Below the pieces are notes generated by a model that was not told the origin of the DNA, did no database searches, and worked only from the letters and a program-made list of their open reading frames with translations. Position numbers and translations under genes: made by a program. Below are positions 35,354 through 44,090 of a stretch of 47,181 nucleotides of DNA, piece after piece. The DNA is from Clostridia bacterium (GTDB lineage: Bacteria; Bacillota; Clostridia; Christensenellales; CAG-138), in contig JAFYJD010000001.1 of NCBI GenBank assembly GCA_017538255.1, positions 1-47,181 of the forward strand, read 5' to 3'. The first letter of the stretch is position 1. Each line of letters begins with the position of its first letter.

Positions 35354-36916
35354 ATGGCAGATATAAAAAAAGAACAGGACGCCCTGTTCAGCACGATATA
35401 TAAAATGGCCACCGATCTGGTGCACGCCGGTCACGTCTCGGAATGGGATTTCAAGTCATATGTGTTTGTGACGATGTTCTACCGCTATATCTCCGAGAAT
35501 CTGACCGCCTATATCAACGCGGGTGAACGCGCCGCCGGTGATACGGCTTTTGATTATGCGAAAATGGCTGACGCCGATGCCGAGGGTGCGCGTGACGGTC
35601 TTATTCAGGAAAAAGGCTTTTTCATCCTTCCGTCTGAACTTTTCTGCAACGTGCTGAAGAATGCGAGAAACAACGAAAATCTCAACGAAACGATAGAGAG
35701 CGTATTCCGTCATATCGAGGAGTCCGCGAAAGGCAGCGATTCCGAAAGCAGCTTCACCGGGCTTTTTGACGATTTTGACGTCAACAGCAAATCCATCGGC
35801 GAGACCGTGGCAAAAAGGAACGAGGTGCTTGTCGACCTGCTTGAAGGCGTGAACAGGATGCCTCTGTACAGTTCCGAGGGTCTGAATGCCGACCTGTTCG
35901 GTGACGCATATGAGTACCTCATGGGTATGTACGCCGCAAACGCAGGAAAGAAAGGCGGTCAGTACTTCACCCCGGCGGACGTGTCGGAGCTGCTGGCGCG
36001 TCTCGGCACCATCGGCAAAACCACAGTAAACAAGGTATATGATCCGGCGTGCGGTTCCGGCTCTCTGCTGCTCAAGGCAGAGCGCGTCCTCGGCAAGGGA
36101 CACATCCGTCAGGGCTTCTTCGGACAGGAGATCGACCTTACGACCTATAACCTGTGCCGTATCAATATGTTCCTGCATAATATCGAATTCGATAAGTTCA
36201 ACATCGTCCGCGAGGATACGCTCATGGCTCCGCAGCATTGGGACGACGAGCCGTTTGACCTTATCGTCTGCAATCCGCCGTTCTCAAGGCCGTGGAAGGC
36301 TTCAAGCAATCCCGTTCTTATCAACGATCCGCGATTCGCTCCGGCGGGCGTTCTGGCTCCAGACTCCAAGGGCGACCTTGCTTTCGTCATGCACTGCCTG
36401 TCATGGCTTTCGGCTGACGGCGCAGCAGCCATCGTTTGTTTCCCCGGCATCATGTATCGCGGCGGCGCGGAGCAGAAGATACGCAAATATCTCATTGACA
36501 ACAACTTCGTGGACGCTGTGATCCAGCTCCCGGCGAACCTGTTCCTCAACGTGACCATCTCCGTTGATATCATGGTCTTGCGGAAGAATAAAAAGGACAA
36601 TAAGGTCCTGTTCGTGGACGCCTCCGGCGAATGCGTCAAAGTTACGAAAAACAACCGTCTTTCGGATGACAACATCGCGCATATCGTAAAAGCGGTAGCC
36701 GACCACAGCGAGATCGAGCATTTCTCTCATCTCGCGCCGTATGACGAGGTGGTCGAGAACGCGTATAACCTTTCCGTTTCCACCTACGTGGAGGCAGAGG
36801 ATACCCGTGAAAAGATCGATATCAGAAAGCTGAATGCAGATATCAAAGAAATCGTTGCTCGTGAACAGATGCTTCGGAATGAGATAGAAACGATAATTGC
36901 AGAGATTGAGGTGTGA
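35354..36916 (+). CDS. hsdM: Type I restriction-modification methyltransferase subunit HsdM
   Basis: N6-adenine methyltransferase subunit that works with HsdS to methylate the host's recognition sites. The protein has 520 residues, a normal length. It has an N-terminal helical domain (about 5-150), then the SAM-binding motif DPACGSGSLLLKAE (about 230-243) and the catalytic NPPF (about 307-310), with IEFDKFNIVREDTL between them. A long C-terminal helix (KLNADIKEIVAREQMLRNE) probably contacts HsdS. It follows the regulator by five bases with AAGGAGG upstream. Confidence 0.97.
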   Translation: MADIKKEQDALFSTIYKMATDLVHAGHVSEWDFKSYVFVTMFYRYISENLTAYINAGERAAGDTAFDYAKMADADAEGARDGLIQEKGFFILPSELFCNVLKNARNNENLNETIESVFRHIEESAKGSDSESSFTGLFDDFDVNSKSIGETVAKRNEVLVDLLEGVNRMPLYSSEGLNADLFGDAYEYLMGMYAANAGKKGGQYFTPADVSELLARLGTIGKTTVNKVYDPACGSGSLLLKAERVLGKGHIRQGFFGQEIDLTTYNLCRINMFLHNIEFDKFNIVREDTLMAPQHWDDEPFDLIVCNPPFSRPWKASSNPVLINDPRFAPAGVLAPDSKGDLAFVMHCLSWLSADGAAAIVCFPGIMYRGGAEQKIRKYLIDNNFVDAVIQLPANLFLNVTISVDIMVLRKNKKDNKVLFVDASGECVKVTKNNRLSDDNIAHIVKAVADHSEIEHFSHLAPYDEVVENAYNLSVSTYVEAEDTREKIDIRKLNADIKEIVAREQMLRNEIETIIAEIEV

Positions 36917-36919
36917 GAT

Positions 36920-37741
36920 ATGACAAAGTGGGAACTTGCACGCTACCTCATTGATGCTAAAAAGAATGTTGATAGTGTCCTGTACATTAGTGAGCACGGG
37001 CAGGAACTTTCAAATATTAATCTTCGGGACAAAATAAACAACATCAGAAGGTCATTTTTCATTAACTGCTGCGTGGTACTGGATAAATCAGTAAAGAAGA
37101 AAGAAATCTGTGCTTCTGATAAGGTGATAGATTCCATTTATCGTGAAAGAGATAAAAATGGAGCGCACAAAGACGAGGATTATCAGCCCAAGGAGTATAC
37201 TTCAATATATGAGATTGCTGATGAAATGAAGGCGCAAATTATAAAAGTTAGGAAGGTGTGTGCCGAATCGCTTCCAGATTGCATTACGCTTGATTTTGTG
37301 CCACATGACCGTGAACTGTTTCGCTTGGTAAATGGAGTCAACAGCAATGCTGAAGAAATAATCAATAAAACAAAATATCCACTACGTAATACTCCAATCA
37401 CGATCAGTGCAGGATTTAGTAAAAGGATATTTCATGACACTGAGGATATAAGAAAAATACCGGAATCGGAAAAATCTGATTATGCCGTTGTATTTGAAAA
37501 TGGGATTAATCAGTATGAAGGTATTCAAAATCGACAGGATAGTTGTATTCTGGTTAACGTTCTTTATGGGCAAAATATATGGTGCTCTGTAAATTCTGAG
37601 AATTTTGCAGTTGTAGAGAAATGGACAAAACTCGGAATGATAGATACGTATGGACGTCCTGTCCCGATTGAAGGGTTAAGTGAATCTGCTTTAGAGGAAA
37701 TCAAGCGCATAGCGGAAGAGGCAGGTATTAAAGATGAGTAA
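36920..37741 (+). CDS. HEPN-like protein embedded in the Type I restriction operon
   Basis: Product of 273 residues lying between hsdM and hsdS, three bases after one and overlapping the other by eight. The N-terminal 110 residues are helical and contain R77-DKNGA-H83, which fits the Rx4-6H active-site motif of HEPN ribonucleases and sits in a plausible HEPN helix pair. The C-terminal part (about 125-273) is of unknown fold. HEPN toxins that guard restriction systems are known (PrrC, RloC), but those also carry an ABC-type domain that is absent here. The gene is visibly more AT-rich than hsdM. The nuclease reading is an inference from one motif and the context. Confidence 0.55.
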   Translation: MTKWELARYLIDAKKNVDSVLYISEHGQELSNINLRDKINNIRRSFFINCCVVLDKSVKKKEICASDKVIDSIYRERDKNGAHKDEDYQPKEYTSIYEIADEMKAQIIKVRKVCAESLPDCITLDFVPHDRELFRLVNGVNSNAEEIINKTKYPLRNTPITISAGFSKRIFHDTEDIRKIPESEKSDYAVVFENGINQYEGIQNRQDSCILVNVLYGQNIWCSVNSENFAVVEKWTKLGMIDTYGRPVPIEGLSESALEEIKRIAEEAGIKDE

Positions 37742-39515
37742 AATAAACGAACTTATAAAAGAATACTGCCCTGATGGTGTAAAAAGATTTCGTATAGACG
37801 AAATTTGTGCGATAACCCGTGGCCGAGTTTTATCGAAGGATTATATTGCAGCAAATGCCGGTGAATATCCTGTATATTCCTCCCAGACTGAGAATTATGG
37901 GGAGCTTGGTCGCATTTCAACATATGATTTTGAGGGAGAATACTTAACATGGACTACGGATGGAGCTAATGCCGGCACTGTTTTTTACCGCACAGGTAAG
38001 TTCAGTGTCACAAACGTTTGTGGCCTTCTTAAGGTTAATATAGAAAATCTATTAACACGCTATCTTTACTACACGTTGAGTGTGGAAGCTCCGAAATATG
38101 TCAATAGCGGTATGGGCAACCCCAAGTTAATGAGTAATGTTATGGCGCGTGTTACTGTTCCTGTACCTCCCATAGAGGTACAGAGTGAAATTGTCCGTAT
38201 ATTGGACAATTTCACGGAGCTTACAGCGGAGCTTACAGCGGAGCTTACAGCGAGGAAGAAACAGTATGAATACTATAGGGATACACTGTTGGATGTGCGA
38301 AAGATGTCCGAGTCAACCGAGGTAAGCCTTGGGGATATCATTTCAGTTGAGCGCGGTGTCCGTGTGGTGCGAGATCAGCTATCAGAAGACGAAGGGTATC
38401 CAGTCTATCAAAACAGCCTTACACCTCTTGGATATCATACGGAAAGCAACCGTAAGGGTGGTCAGACCTATTTGATTGGTGCTGGAGCAGCTGGTGACAT
38501 AGGATATAGTGATGTGGATTTTTGGGCTGCGGACGATTGCTACACGTTTATTTGTCCTGAGACAGTAAATAATAGATTCCTTTACCACTGTCTCTCAAAT
38601 CAGCAATCCCTAATTTATTCAAAAGTTCGCCGTTCAAGCATTCCACGGCTTTCACGAGATGAATTGCTGAAACTGAAATTATTAATTCCACCGCTTTCAG
38701 TTCAAGAGCGCATAGCAACAGTTCTCGACAACTTTGATGCCATCTGCTCTGACCTCAACATCGGTCTCCCGGCTGAAATCGAAGCCCGGAGAAAGCAGTA
38801 CGAATACTACCGGGATCTCCTCCTTGATTTCAGTTCACAGATTGTTAACGTAGAGAGAGAGAGAGAGAGAGCAGGAGCGCGGCGCAGTGACGAGATAAAG
38901 CTGCTGCAGTATGTATTCGGATATGCGAATGTGCGGCTTGAAGAACTGTTTGAAACAAGGAATGGCTACACCCCTTCAAAAAGCAACTCCGCATATTGGG
39001 AAGGCAATACCTGCATCCCGTGGTTCAGAATGGAGGATATCCGTGAAAACGGTCGGATTCTTAACGATGCCACACAGCACGTTACTCCGGAAGCCGTAAA
39101 GGGAAGTCCGTTTCCTTCCAACTCCTTCATTATTGCCACGTCCGCAACAATCGGAGAGCACGCATTGATTACGGTTCCCTCGCTTGCGAATCAGCGTTTT
39201 ACATATCTGATGTGCAAGCCAGAATACGCTGCGATGATTGATACGAAGTACATATTCTACTATTGTTTCAAGCTGGATGAATATTGCAAGGAGCATCTGA
39301 ATCAAGGGAATTTTGCTTCGGTCGATATGTCAAAATTTGGAGAATTTCTTTTCTCACTACCGCCGATTGGCAAACAAAGAGAAATAGCGGATGTCCTCGA
39401 CCGTTTTGACACCCTCTGCAATGACATCACGGAGGGGTTACCCGCCGAGATCGAGGCTCGTAGACAGCAGTACGAGTATTACAGAGATAAACTGCTGACA
39501 TTTAAGGAAGTATAA
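37734..39515 (+). CDS. hsdS: Type I specificity subunit HsdS with three target-recognition domains
   Basis: HsdS chooses the DNA sequence that the Type I enzyme methylates or cuts. Normal HsdS has two target-recognition domains (TRDs) and about 400-450 residues; this one has 593. TRD1 covers about 1-160, TRD2 about 190-335 and TRD3 about 395-555. Each is followed by the conserved helix with LDNF or LDRF and ARxxQYEYYRDxLL. The helix after TRD1 contains TAEL repeats (about 161-173). Between the second helix and TRD3 is the stretch VERERERAGARR, coded by (AG)10. TRD1 and TRD2 are AT-rich and TRD3 is less so. The first two-thirds alone would make a complete ordinary HsdS. Confidence 0.93.
   Translation: MSKINELIKEYCPDGVKRFRIDEICAITRGRVLSKDYIAANAGEYPVYSSQTENYGELGRISTYDFEGEYLTWTTDGANAGTVFYRTGKFSVTNVCGLLKVNIENLLTRYLYYTLSVEAPKYVNSGMGNPKLMSNVMARVTVPVPPIEVQSEIVRILDNFTELTAELTAELTARKKQYEYYRDTLLDVRKMSESTEVSLGDIISVERGVRVVRDQLSEDEGYPVYQNSLTPLGYHTESNRKGGQTYLIGAGAAGDIGYSDVDFWAADDCYTFICPETVNNRFLYHCLSNQQSLIYSKVRRSSIPRLSRDELLKLKLLIPPLSVQERIATVLDNFDAICSDLNIGLPAEIEARRKQYEYYRDLLLDFSSQIVNVERERERAGARRSDEIKLLQYVFGYANVRLEELFETRNGYTPSKSNSAYWEGNTCIPWFRMEDIRENGRILNDATQHVTPEAVKGSPFPSNSFIIATSATIGEHALITVPSLANQRFTYLMCKPEYAAMIDTKYIFYYCFKLDEYCKEHLNQGNFASVDMSKFGEFLFSLPPIGKQREIADVLDRFDTLCNDITEGLPAEIEARRQQYEYYRDKLLTFKEV
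38215..38250 (+). repeat. Three 12-bp repeats encoding TAEL in hsdS
   Basis: CGGAGCTTACAG occurs three times in tandem (38215, 38227, 38239) in the helix between TRD1 and TRD2. In EcoR124-type enzymes a change in TAEL copy number alters the spacer length of the recognised site. The same amino-acid repeat at the same place suggests the same effect here. Confidence 0.9.
38852..38871 (+). repeat. (AG)10 tract in hsdS, likely phase-variation switch
   Basis: Ten perfect AG units lie between the second conserved helix and TRD3. In the given sequence the frame is open. Losing one unit brings TGA into frame after 384 codons, and gaining one brings TAA into frame after 388. Slipped-strand mispairing would therefore toggle between a two-TRD and a three-TRD protein. 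Confidence 0.9.
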
Positions 39516-39533
39516 ACCCGAGGAGGTGCTGTT

Positions 39534-42500
39534 GTGCCGTATTTCAATATCGTAGCACAGACCACAGAAAACACCGTTGTAACGGAATATGAACCCGTCA
39601 AGGCCCGTTCCGACAGCTATCAGAGCGAGGCGGAGCTTGAACGGGAGTTTATCCGTATGCTCACGGAGCAGGGCTATGAGTATCTGACCATCCACACGGA
39701 GGCGGAGCTTGTCGCCAATCTGCGCACACAGCTTGAAAAGTTGAACGGATACACTTTTTCCGATTCCGAATGGGACCGTTTCCTCAAAGAGTGCGTGGCA
39801 AATCCCAATGAGCATATTGTGGAGAAGACCCGGAAAATACAGGAGGACTTCGTGCAGGTGCTCCGCCGCGATGACGGCAGCAGCAAAAATATCCTTCTGA
39901 TCGACAAGAAAAACGTGCACAACAATTTCCTGCAGGTCATCAATCAGTACACCGTCAGCCAAGGGGACGGCGCGAAGCACGACAACCGCTACGATGTTTC
40001 CGTTCTCGTCAATGGTCTGCCGCTTGTGCATATCGAGCTGAAACGGCGTGGTGTTGCCATCCGAGAGGCGTTCAACCAGATCAACCGCTATCAGCGTGAT
40101 TCCTTCTGGGCAGGATGCGGTCTGTTCGAGTACGTGCAGATTTTCGTTATCAGCAACGGTACGAATACCAAGTATTACTCCAATTCCACACGCTTCAACG
40201 CTATCAAGGACTCGAATTCCTCCAAGGCGAAAAAGGAAAAGACATCTAACAGCTTTGAGTTCACTTCCTATTGGGCGGACAGCAACAATGTGGTGATCCC
40301 GGATCTGATCGATTTTACGCGTACCTTCTTCGCGCGGCATACGATTCTGAACGTGCTGACGAAATACTGCATCTTCACATCCGAGAATATGCTGATGGTC
40401 ATGCGTCCGTATCAGATCACGGCAACGGAGCGTATCCTCAACCGCATAGAGATCGCTACCAATTATAAAAAGTACGGCAGTGTGGCCGGTGGCGGCTATA
40501 TCTGGCATACCACAGGCTTCGGCAAGACGCTGACCTCGTTCAAGACGGCGCGGCTTGCGTCCAATCTGCCGTATATCGACAAAGTGCTTTTCGTGGTCGA
40601 CCGTAAGGACCTCGACTACCAGACCATGAAGGAATATGACCGCTTCGAGAAAGGCGCGGCCAACAGCAACACGTCCACGGCAATTTTGAAACGGCAGCTT
40701 GAGGACCCGAATGCCCATATTATCATCACCACCATTCAGAAGCTGTCTACATTTGTAAAAAAGAATCCGGGCCATCCCGTTTATCAGAGCCACGTGGTTA
40801 TTATCTTTGACGAATGCCACCGCAGCCAGTTCGGTGATATGCACACGGCTATCGTTAAGAATTTCAAAAAATACCATCTGTTCGGATTCACCGGCACACC
40901 GATTTTCGCGGCGAATGCAGGAGCGGTCCGCAATCCACACTTCTTCACAACGGAGCAGACCTTCGGAGATCAGCTTCATACCTATACCATCGTTGACGCC
41001 ATCAACGATAAAAACGTCCTGCCGTTCCGCGTGGACTACATCAAAACGATGGATACCGACCCGGATATCGATGACAAGGACGTCTGGGATATCGACCGCG
41101 AAAAGGCGTTCATGGCTCCGAAGCGTATCGAGCTTGTCACACGGTATATACTGGAGCATTTTGACCAGAAGACCTATCGCGGCGATAAGACCTACCTCTT
41201 CAACGCGCTGACCAATATTTCGGAAGTGGCATCTTCCGGGCGCGGCACCGTGGAGGAGATCAAGCAGAAGCAGCGTGTCAGCGGCTTCAACAGCATCTTC
41301 TGCGTGGCATCCGTCCAGATGGCAAAACTCTACTACGAAGAGTTCAAAAAGCAGATGGCCGCCGATCCTGCGCGTTCCCTGCGTATTGCGACCATTTACA
41401 GTTACGGCGCGAACGAGGAAGAGGCTGACGGCATTCTCGATGAGGAGAATTCCGAGGACACCTCCGCACTGGATCAGTCCTCCCGTGATTTTCTTGAAGC
41501 CTGCATCCGTGATTACAACGGGATGTTCCACACGAACTATTCTACGGACGGAGACCGTTTCCAGAATTACTATAAAGACGTGTCCCTCCGTATGAAAAAC
41601 AAGGAACTTGACCTGCTGATCGTGGTCAATATGTTCCTTACAGGCTTCGATGCCACCACGCTCAACACGCTGTGGGTGGATAAAAATCTGAAGATGCACG
41701 GCCTGATTCAAGCATTCAGCCGTACCAACCGAATCCTGAACAGCATCAAGACCTTCGGCAATATCGTCTGTTTCCGCAATCTGCAGAAACGTGTAGATGA
41801 CGCCATTTCGCTGTTTGGCGATAAAAACGCGACCGGCATCGTGCTGATGCAGACGTTCAAAGATTATTACTACGGCTTCATCGGTCCCGATGACAAGCAT
41901 CATCCCGGCTATGTGGATATGATAGAAGAGCTGACGGACAGGTTCCCGTTGTCTGTGCCGCAGATCATCGGTGAACAGAATCAGAAAGACTTCATCGCCC
42001 TGTTCGGCTCAATTCTTCGTATGCGGAATCTGCTCGTATCCTTTGACGATTTTGCCGGAAAAGAAATCATTTCCGAGCGCGACCTGCAGGATTATCTCGG
42101 TCGCTATCAGGACCTGCGTGACGAATGGCGTAACCGTAAACCCGGCGGCGATAAAGAAGATATTACGGATGATGTCGTTTTTGAGGTGGAACTCATCCGC
42201 CAGATCGAAATCAATATCGACTACATCCTCCTGCTCGTAAAGAAATACCATGACAGCCACTGCCAAGACAAGGAAGTGCTTATCACAATCCGGAAGGCAG
42301 TTGAAGCTTCACCAGAGCTGCGTAGCAAAAAGGCACTGATTGAGACCTTCATCGCCGGAATCAATGACGTGGATGACGTTATGCTCGAATGGCGTTCGTT
42401 CGTGGCGGAGGAACGTGAAAAGCAGTTGATTCAGATTATTACCGAAGAAAAACTGAAAGAGGACGAGACCCGGAAGTTCATGGAAGACTCCTTCCGTAAT

Positions 42501-42752
42501 GGTGAAATCAAGACCACAGGCACGGACATTGAGAAAATCCTGCCTCCGGTTTCTCGATTCGGCGGCGGTAATCGTGCGCAGAAGAAGCAGACGGTAATCG
42601 ATAAGCTGAAAGCCTTCTTTGAACGATTCTTTGGTATCGGTGATTCCAGTTTTGCAAAGAAGCCGGAAGCTGCCACGGTTTATGATATCGGTCCTGCGCC
42701 GATGCAGATGGTAGCTGAACCTCCTGCAGAGTACGGAAAGAAAAACGATTGA
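39534..42752 (+). CDS. hsdR: Type I restriction endonuclease subunit HsdR
   Basis: ATP-dependent translocase and nuclease of the Type I complex, 1072 residues, a normal length. The N-terminal nuclease domain shows the PD-(D/E)xK pattern as DVSVLVNGLPLVHIELKRRG (about 163-182). The superfamily 2 motor has Walker A GFGKT (about 328-332), DECH (about 426-429), FGFTGTPIF, and AFSRTNR as motif VI. A C-terminal helical region closes it and contacts HsdM/HsdS. It starts at GTG 39534 with GAGGAGG upstream and is the last gene of the operon, followed by a terminator. All motor and nuclease motifs appear intact. Confidence 0.97.
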   Translation: MPYFNIVAQTTENTVVTEYEPVKARSDSYQSEAELEREFIRMLTEQGYEYLTIHTEAELVANLRTQLEKLNGYTFSDSEWDRFLKECVANPNEHIVEKTRKIQEDFVQVLRRDDGSSKNILLIDKKNVHNNFLQVINQYTVSQGDGAKHDNRYDVSVLVNGLPLVHIELKRRGVAIREAFNQINRYQRDSFWAGCGLFEYVQIFVISNGTNTKYYSNSTRFNAIKDSNSSKAKKEKTSNSFEFTSYWADSNNVVIPDLIDFTRTFFARHTILNVLTKYCIFTSENMLMVMRPYQITATERILNRIEIATNYKKYGSVAGGGYIWHTTGFGKTLTSFKTARLASNLPYIDKVLFVVDRKDLDYQTMKEYDRFEKGAANSNTSTAILKRQLEDPNAHIIITTIQKLSTFVKKNPGHPVYQSHVVIIFDECHRSQFGDMHTAIVKNFKKYHLFGFTGTPIFAANAGAVRNPHFFTTEQTFGDQLHTYTIVDAINDKNVLPFRVDYIKTMDTDPDIDDKDVWDIDREKAFMAPKRIELVTRYILEHFDQKTYRGDKTYLFNALTNISEVASSGRGTVEEIKQKQRVSGFNSIFCVASVQMAKLYYEEFKKQMAADPARSLRIATIYSYGANEEEADGILDEENSEDTSALDQSSRDFLEACIRDYNGMFHTNYSTDGDRFQNYYKDVSLRMKNKELDLLIVVNMFLTGFDATTLNTLWVDKNLKMHGLIQAFSRTNRILNSIKTFGNIVCFRNLQKRVDDAISLFGDKNATGIVLMQTFKDYYYGFIGPDDKHHPGYVDMIEELTDRFPLSVPQIIGEQNQKDFIALFGSILRMRNLLVSFDDFAGKEIISERDLQDYLGRYQDLRDEWRNRKPGGDKEDITDDVVFEVELIRQIEINIDYILLLVKKYHDSHCQDKEVLITIRKAVEASPELRSKKALIETFIAGINDVDDVMLEWRSFVAEEREKQLIQIITEEKLKEDETRKFMEDSFRNGEIKTTGTDIEKILPPVSRFGGGNRAQKKQTVIDKLKAFFERFFGIGDSSFAKKPEAATVYDIGPAPMQMVAEPPAEYGKKND

Positions 42753-42767
42753 GAAAAGGCACAAAAA

Positions 42768-42814
42768 AAGACCACTTCAAAGGAAAACAATCCTAAGAAG
42801 TGGTCTTGCTTTTT
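42768..42814 (+). terminator. Terminator of the hsd operon
   Basis: AAGACCACTTC pairs with GAAGTGGTCTT (right arm 42797-42807). The 18-base loop can itself pair in part (GGA with TCC). It is followed by GCTTTTT; an A-run precedes the left arm, so it may act on both strands. Confidence 0.85.
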
Positions 42815-42853
42815 ACCCGCTTGAAGACGAATGGACAATGGTTTTTGAATTAT

Positions 42854-42891
42854 CCCTTATCCGCTCCGCCTTTCATCCGGCGGCGTTTTTT
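42854..42891. other. Right half of the interrupted opp/ltaE terminator (right chromosome-element junction)
   Basis: CCCTTATCCGC (42854-42864), then CCGGCGGCG (42877-42885) and TTTTTT (42886-42891). These complement the left half at 28613-28641. Alone, CCGCC (42866-42870) can pair with GGCGG (42879-42883), so a weaker local terminator remains. Confidence 0.6.
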
Positions 42892-42915
42892 CGTATTCGA
42901 TTTGGGCTTGCCCGC

Positions 42916-43950
42916 TTATTGCAGCAGTTCGTCAAGCCGTGTGAGGAACGCGTCGATGTCGCTCCGCTCCGTGCCCCACGCCGTTACGAGCCTTATCGGT
43001 ATCAGCCCGTCCTTCTCGGGCGACCATTCATAGAAGAAGAACTCCTTTTCAAGTTCGCGCACAACTCCTGCGGGCAGTATCGGGAAAAGTTGATTGGTGC
43101 AGGACGCGCCGACGAAGGGGATACCCCGCGCGCTAAGCCCGTCGCGCAGTATGTCCGCAAGTTCGTTCGCCTTTGCAGCGAGGCGGTAATAAAGACTGTT
43201 TTCACCGCCATCGAGCAGCGCCTCAAACTGTACGCCGATCAGCCGCCCTTTGGCGAGCATTCCGCATTGGCGCTTTATCATAAAGCGAAAATGATCGTCA
43301 AGCCCCTTTTTTATAATCAGCGCTTCGCCGAGGAGCGCGCCGTTCTTCGTTCCGCCGATGTAGAATGCGTCGCAGCAGCGCGCTATATCACGTATGCTCG
43401 CGTCGTTTTGACGGCAGGTCAGCGCGGAGCCGAGGCGCGCGCCGTCTATATAGAGCAATAGCCCTTTTTCTTGGCATTTCGCATAGAGGGTTTCGAGTTC
43501 ATCCTTTTGGTAGATCGTGCCGAGTTCGGTGGGCTGGGAGATATAAACAAGCCCCGGTTCGGGCGTATGCTCGTCCTGATACTCCTCAAGTGCGCGGTCT
43601 ATAAGCGCGGGCGTGAGTTTTCCGTTTTCCGCCTCAACAGTTACGATACGATGCCCCGTGCCCTCGAGCGCGCCAGTTTCGTGAAAATAGATATGTCCCG
43701 TGCGTGCGGCGATGACCGACTGATAGGGTCTTAAAACCGATGCGGCAAAGGTAACGTTGCAGGGCGTGCCGCCGACCATAAAATGTACGCTTACGCTTTC
43801 GTCGCCGATGAGTTCCTTTATCATCGCGCCGGCACGCTCGCAATGCGGGTCGAGCCCATAGCCGTCGGTATGCTCAAGGTTCGTACTAACTATCGCGCTC
43901 AAAACATCGGGATGCGCGCCTTGACTGTAATCGGAACGAAAATAGATCAT
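42916..43950 (-). CDS. ltaE: Low-specificity threonine aldolase (beta-eliminating lyase family)
   Basis: PLP-dependent enzyme that splits threonine or allo-threonine into glycine and acetaldehyde. The protein has 344 residues, the family length. It opens with FRSDYSQGAHPDVL, has EHTDGYGLDPHCERA, the substrate-binding GGTPCNV stretch and LYIDGARLGSAL. The cofactor lysine is in FYIGGTKNGALLGEA. GTEAN-type sequence of classical LtaE is replaced by GGTPCN, as in a common clostridial subgroup. AAGGAGAGAG precedes ATG 43950. It is convergent with the opp operon once the element is removed. Confidence 0.92.
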   Translation of the reverse strand: MIYFRSDYSQGAHPDVLSAIVSTNLEHTDGYGLDPHCERAGAMIKELIGDESVSVHFMVGGTPCNVTFAASVLRPYQSVIAARTGHIYFHETGALEGTGHRIVTVEAENGKLTPALIDRALEEYQDEHTPEPGLVYISQPTELGTIYQKDELETLYAKCQEKGLLLYIDGARLGSALTCRQNDASIRDIARCCDAFYIGGTKNGALLGEALIIKKGLDDHFRFMIKRQCGMLAKGRLIGVQFEALLDGGENSLYYRLAAKANELADILRDGLSARGIPFVGASCTNQLFPILPAGVVRELEKEFFFYEWSPEKDGLIPIRLVTAWGTERSDIDAFLTRLDELLQ

Positions 43951-43979
43951 AACTCTCTCCTTAAACTTTTGTTTAATTT

Positions 43980-44008
43980 AGAATAACATATTCCGCGCTC
44001 CATTTCAA
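43980..44008 (-). promoter_or_regulatory. Promoter of ltaE
   Basis: On the minus strand TTGAAA (44003-44008), a 17-base spacer, then TATTCT (43980-43985), 30 bases before the gene. Confidence 0.6.
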
Positions 44009-44030
44009 GCGCAAGGCGCGTTTTGAGGTG

Positions 44031-44059
44031 TTGAATTAAGGCGCAAAAACTGATAGAAT
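44031..44059 (+). promoter_or_regulatory. Promoter of tgt
   Basis: TTGAAT (44031-44036), a 17-base spacer, then TAGAAT (44054-44059), divergent from ltaE. Confidence 0.65.
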
Positions 44060-44090
44060 ATGCGTGAAGTTAAGTCCCGAGGGGGAGTGT

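Noticed and set aside
36920..37741. PrrC or RloC anticodon nuclease in the hsd operon
   Set aside because: No Walker A or ABC-type motifs are present; only the HEPN-like motif and the location fit.
38215..38871. CRISPR or minisatellite
   Set aside because: The repeats are coding, short, and fit known HsdS helix biology; there are no spacers.
39482..39533. Possibility that hsdS is split and the third TRD is a separate gene
   Set aside because: In the given sequence the frame is continuous through the (AG)10 tract and no good internal start with a ribosome site precedes TRD3, so one gene is annotated and the switch is noted.
39438..41903. Open frame of over 800 codons opposite hsdR
   Set aside because: Mirror of a codon-biased gene with intact HsdR motifs; no ribosome site and no recognisable domain.
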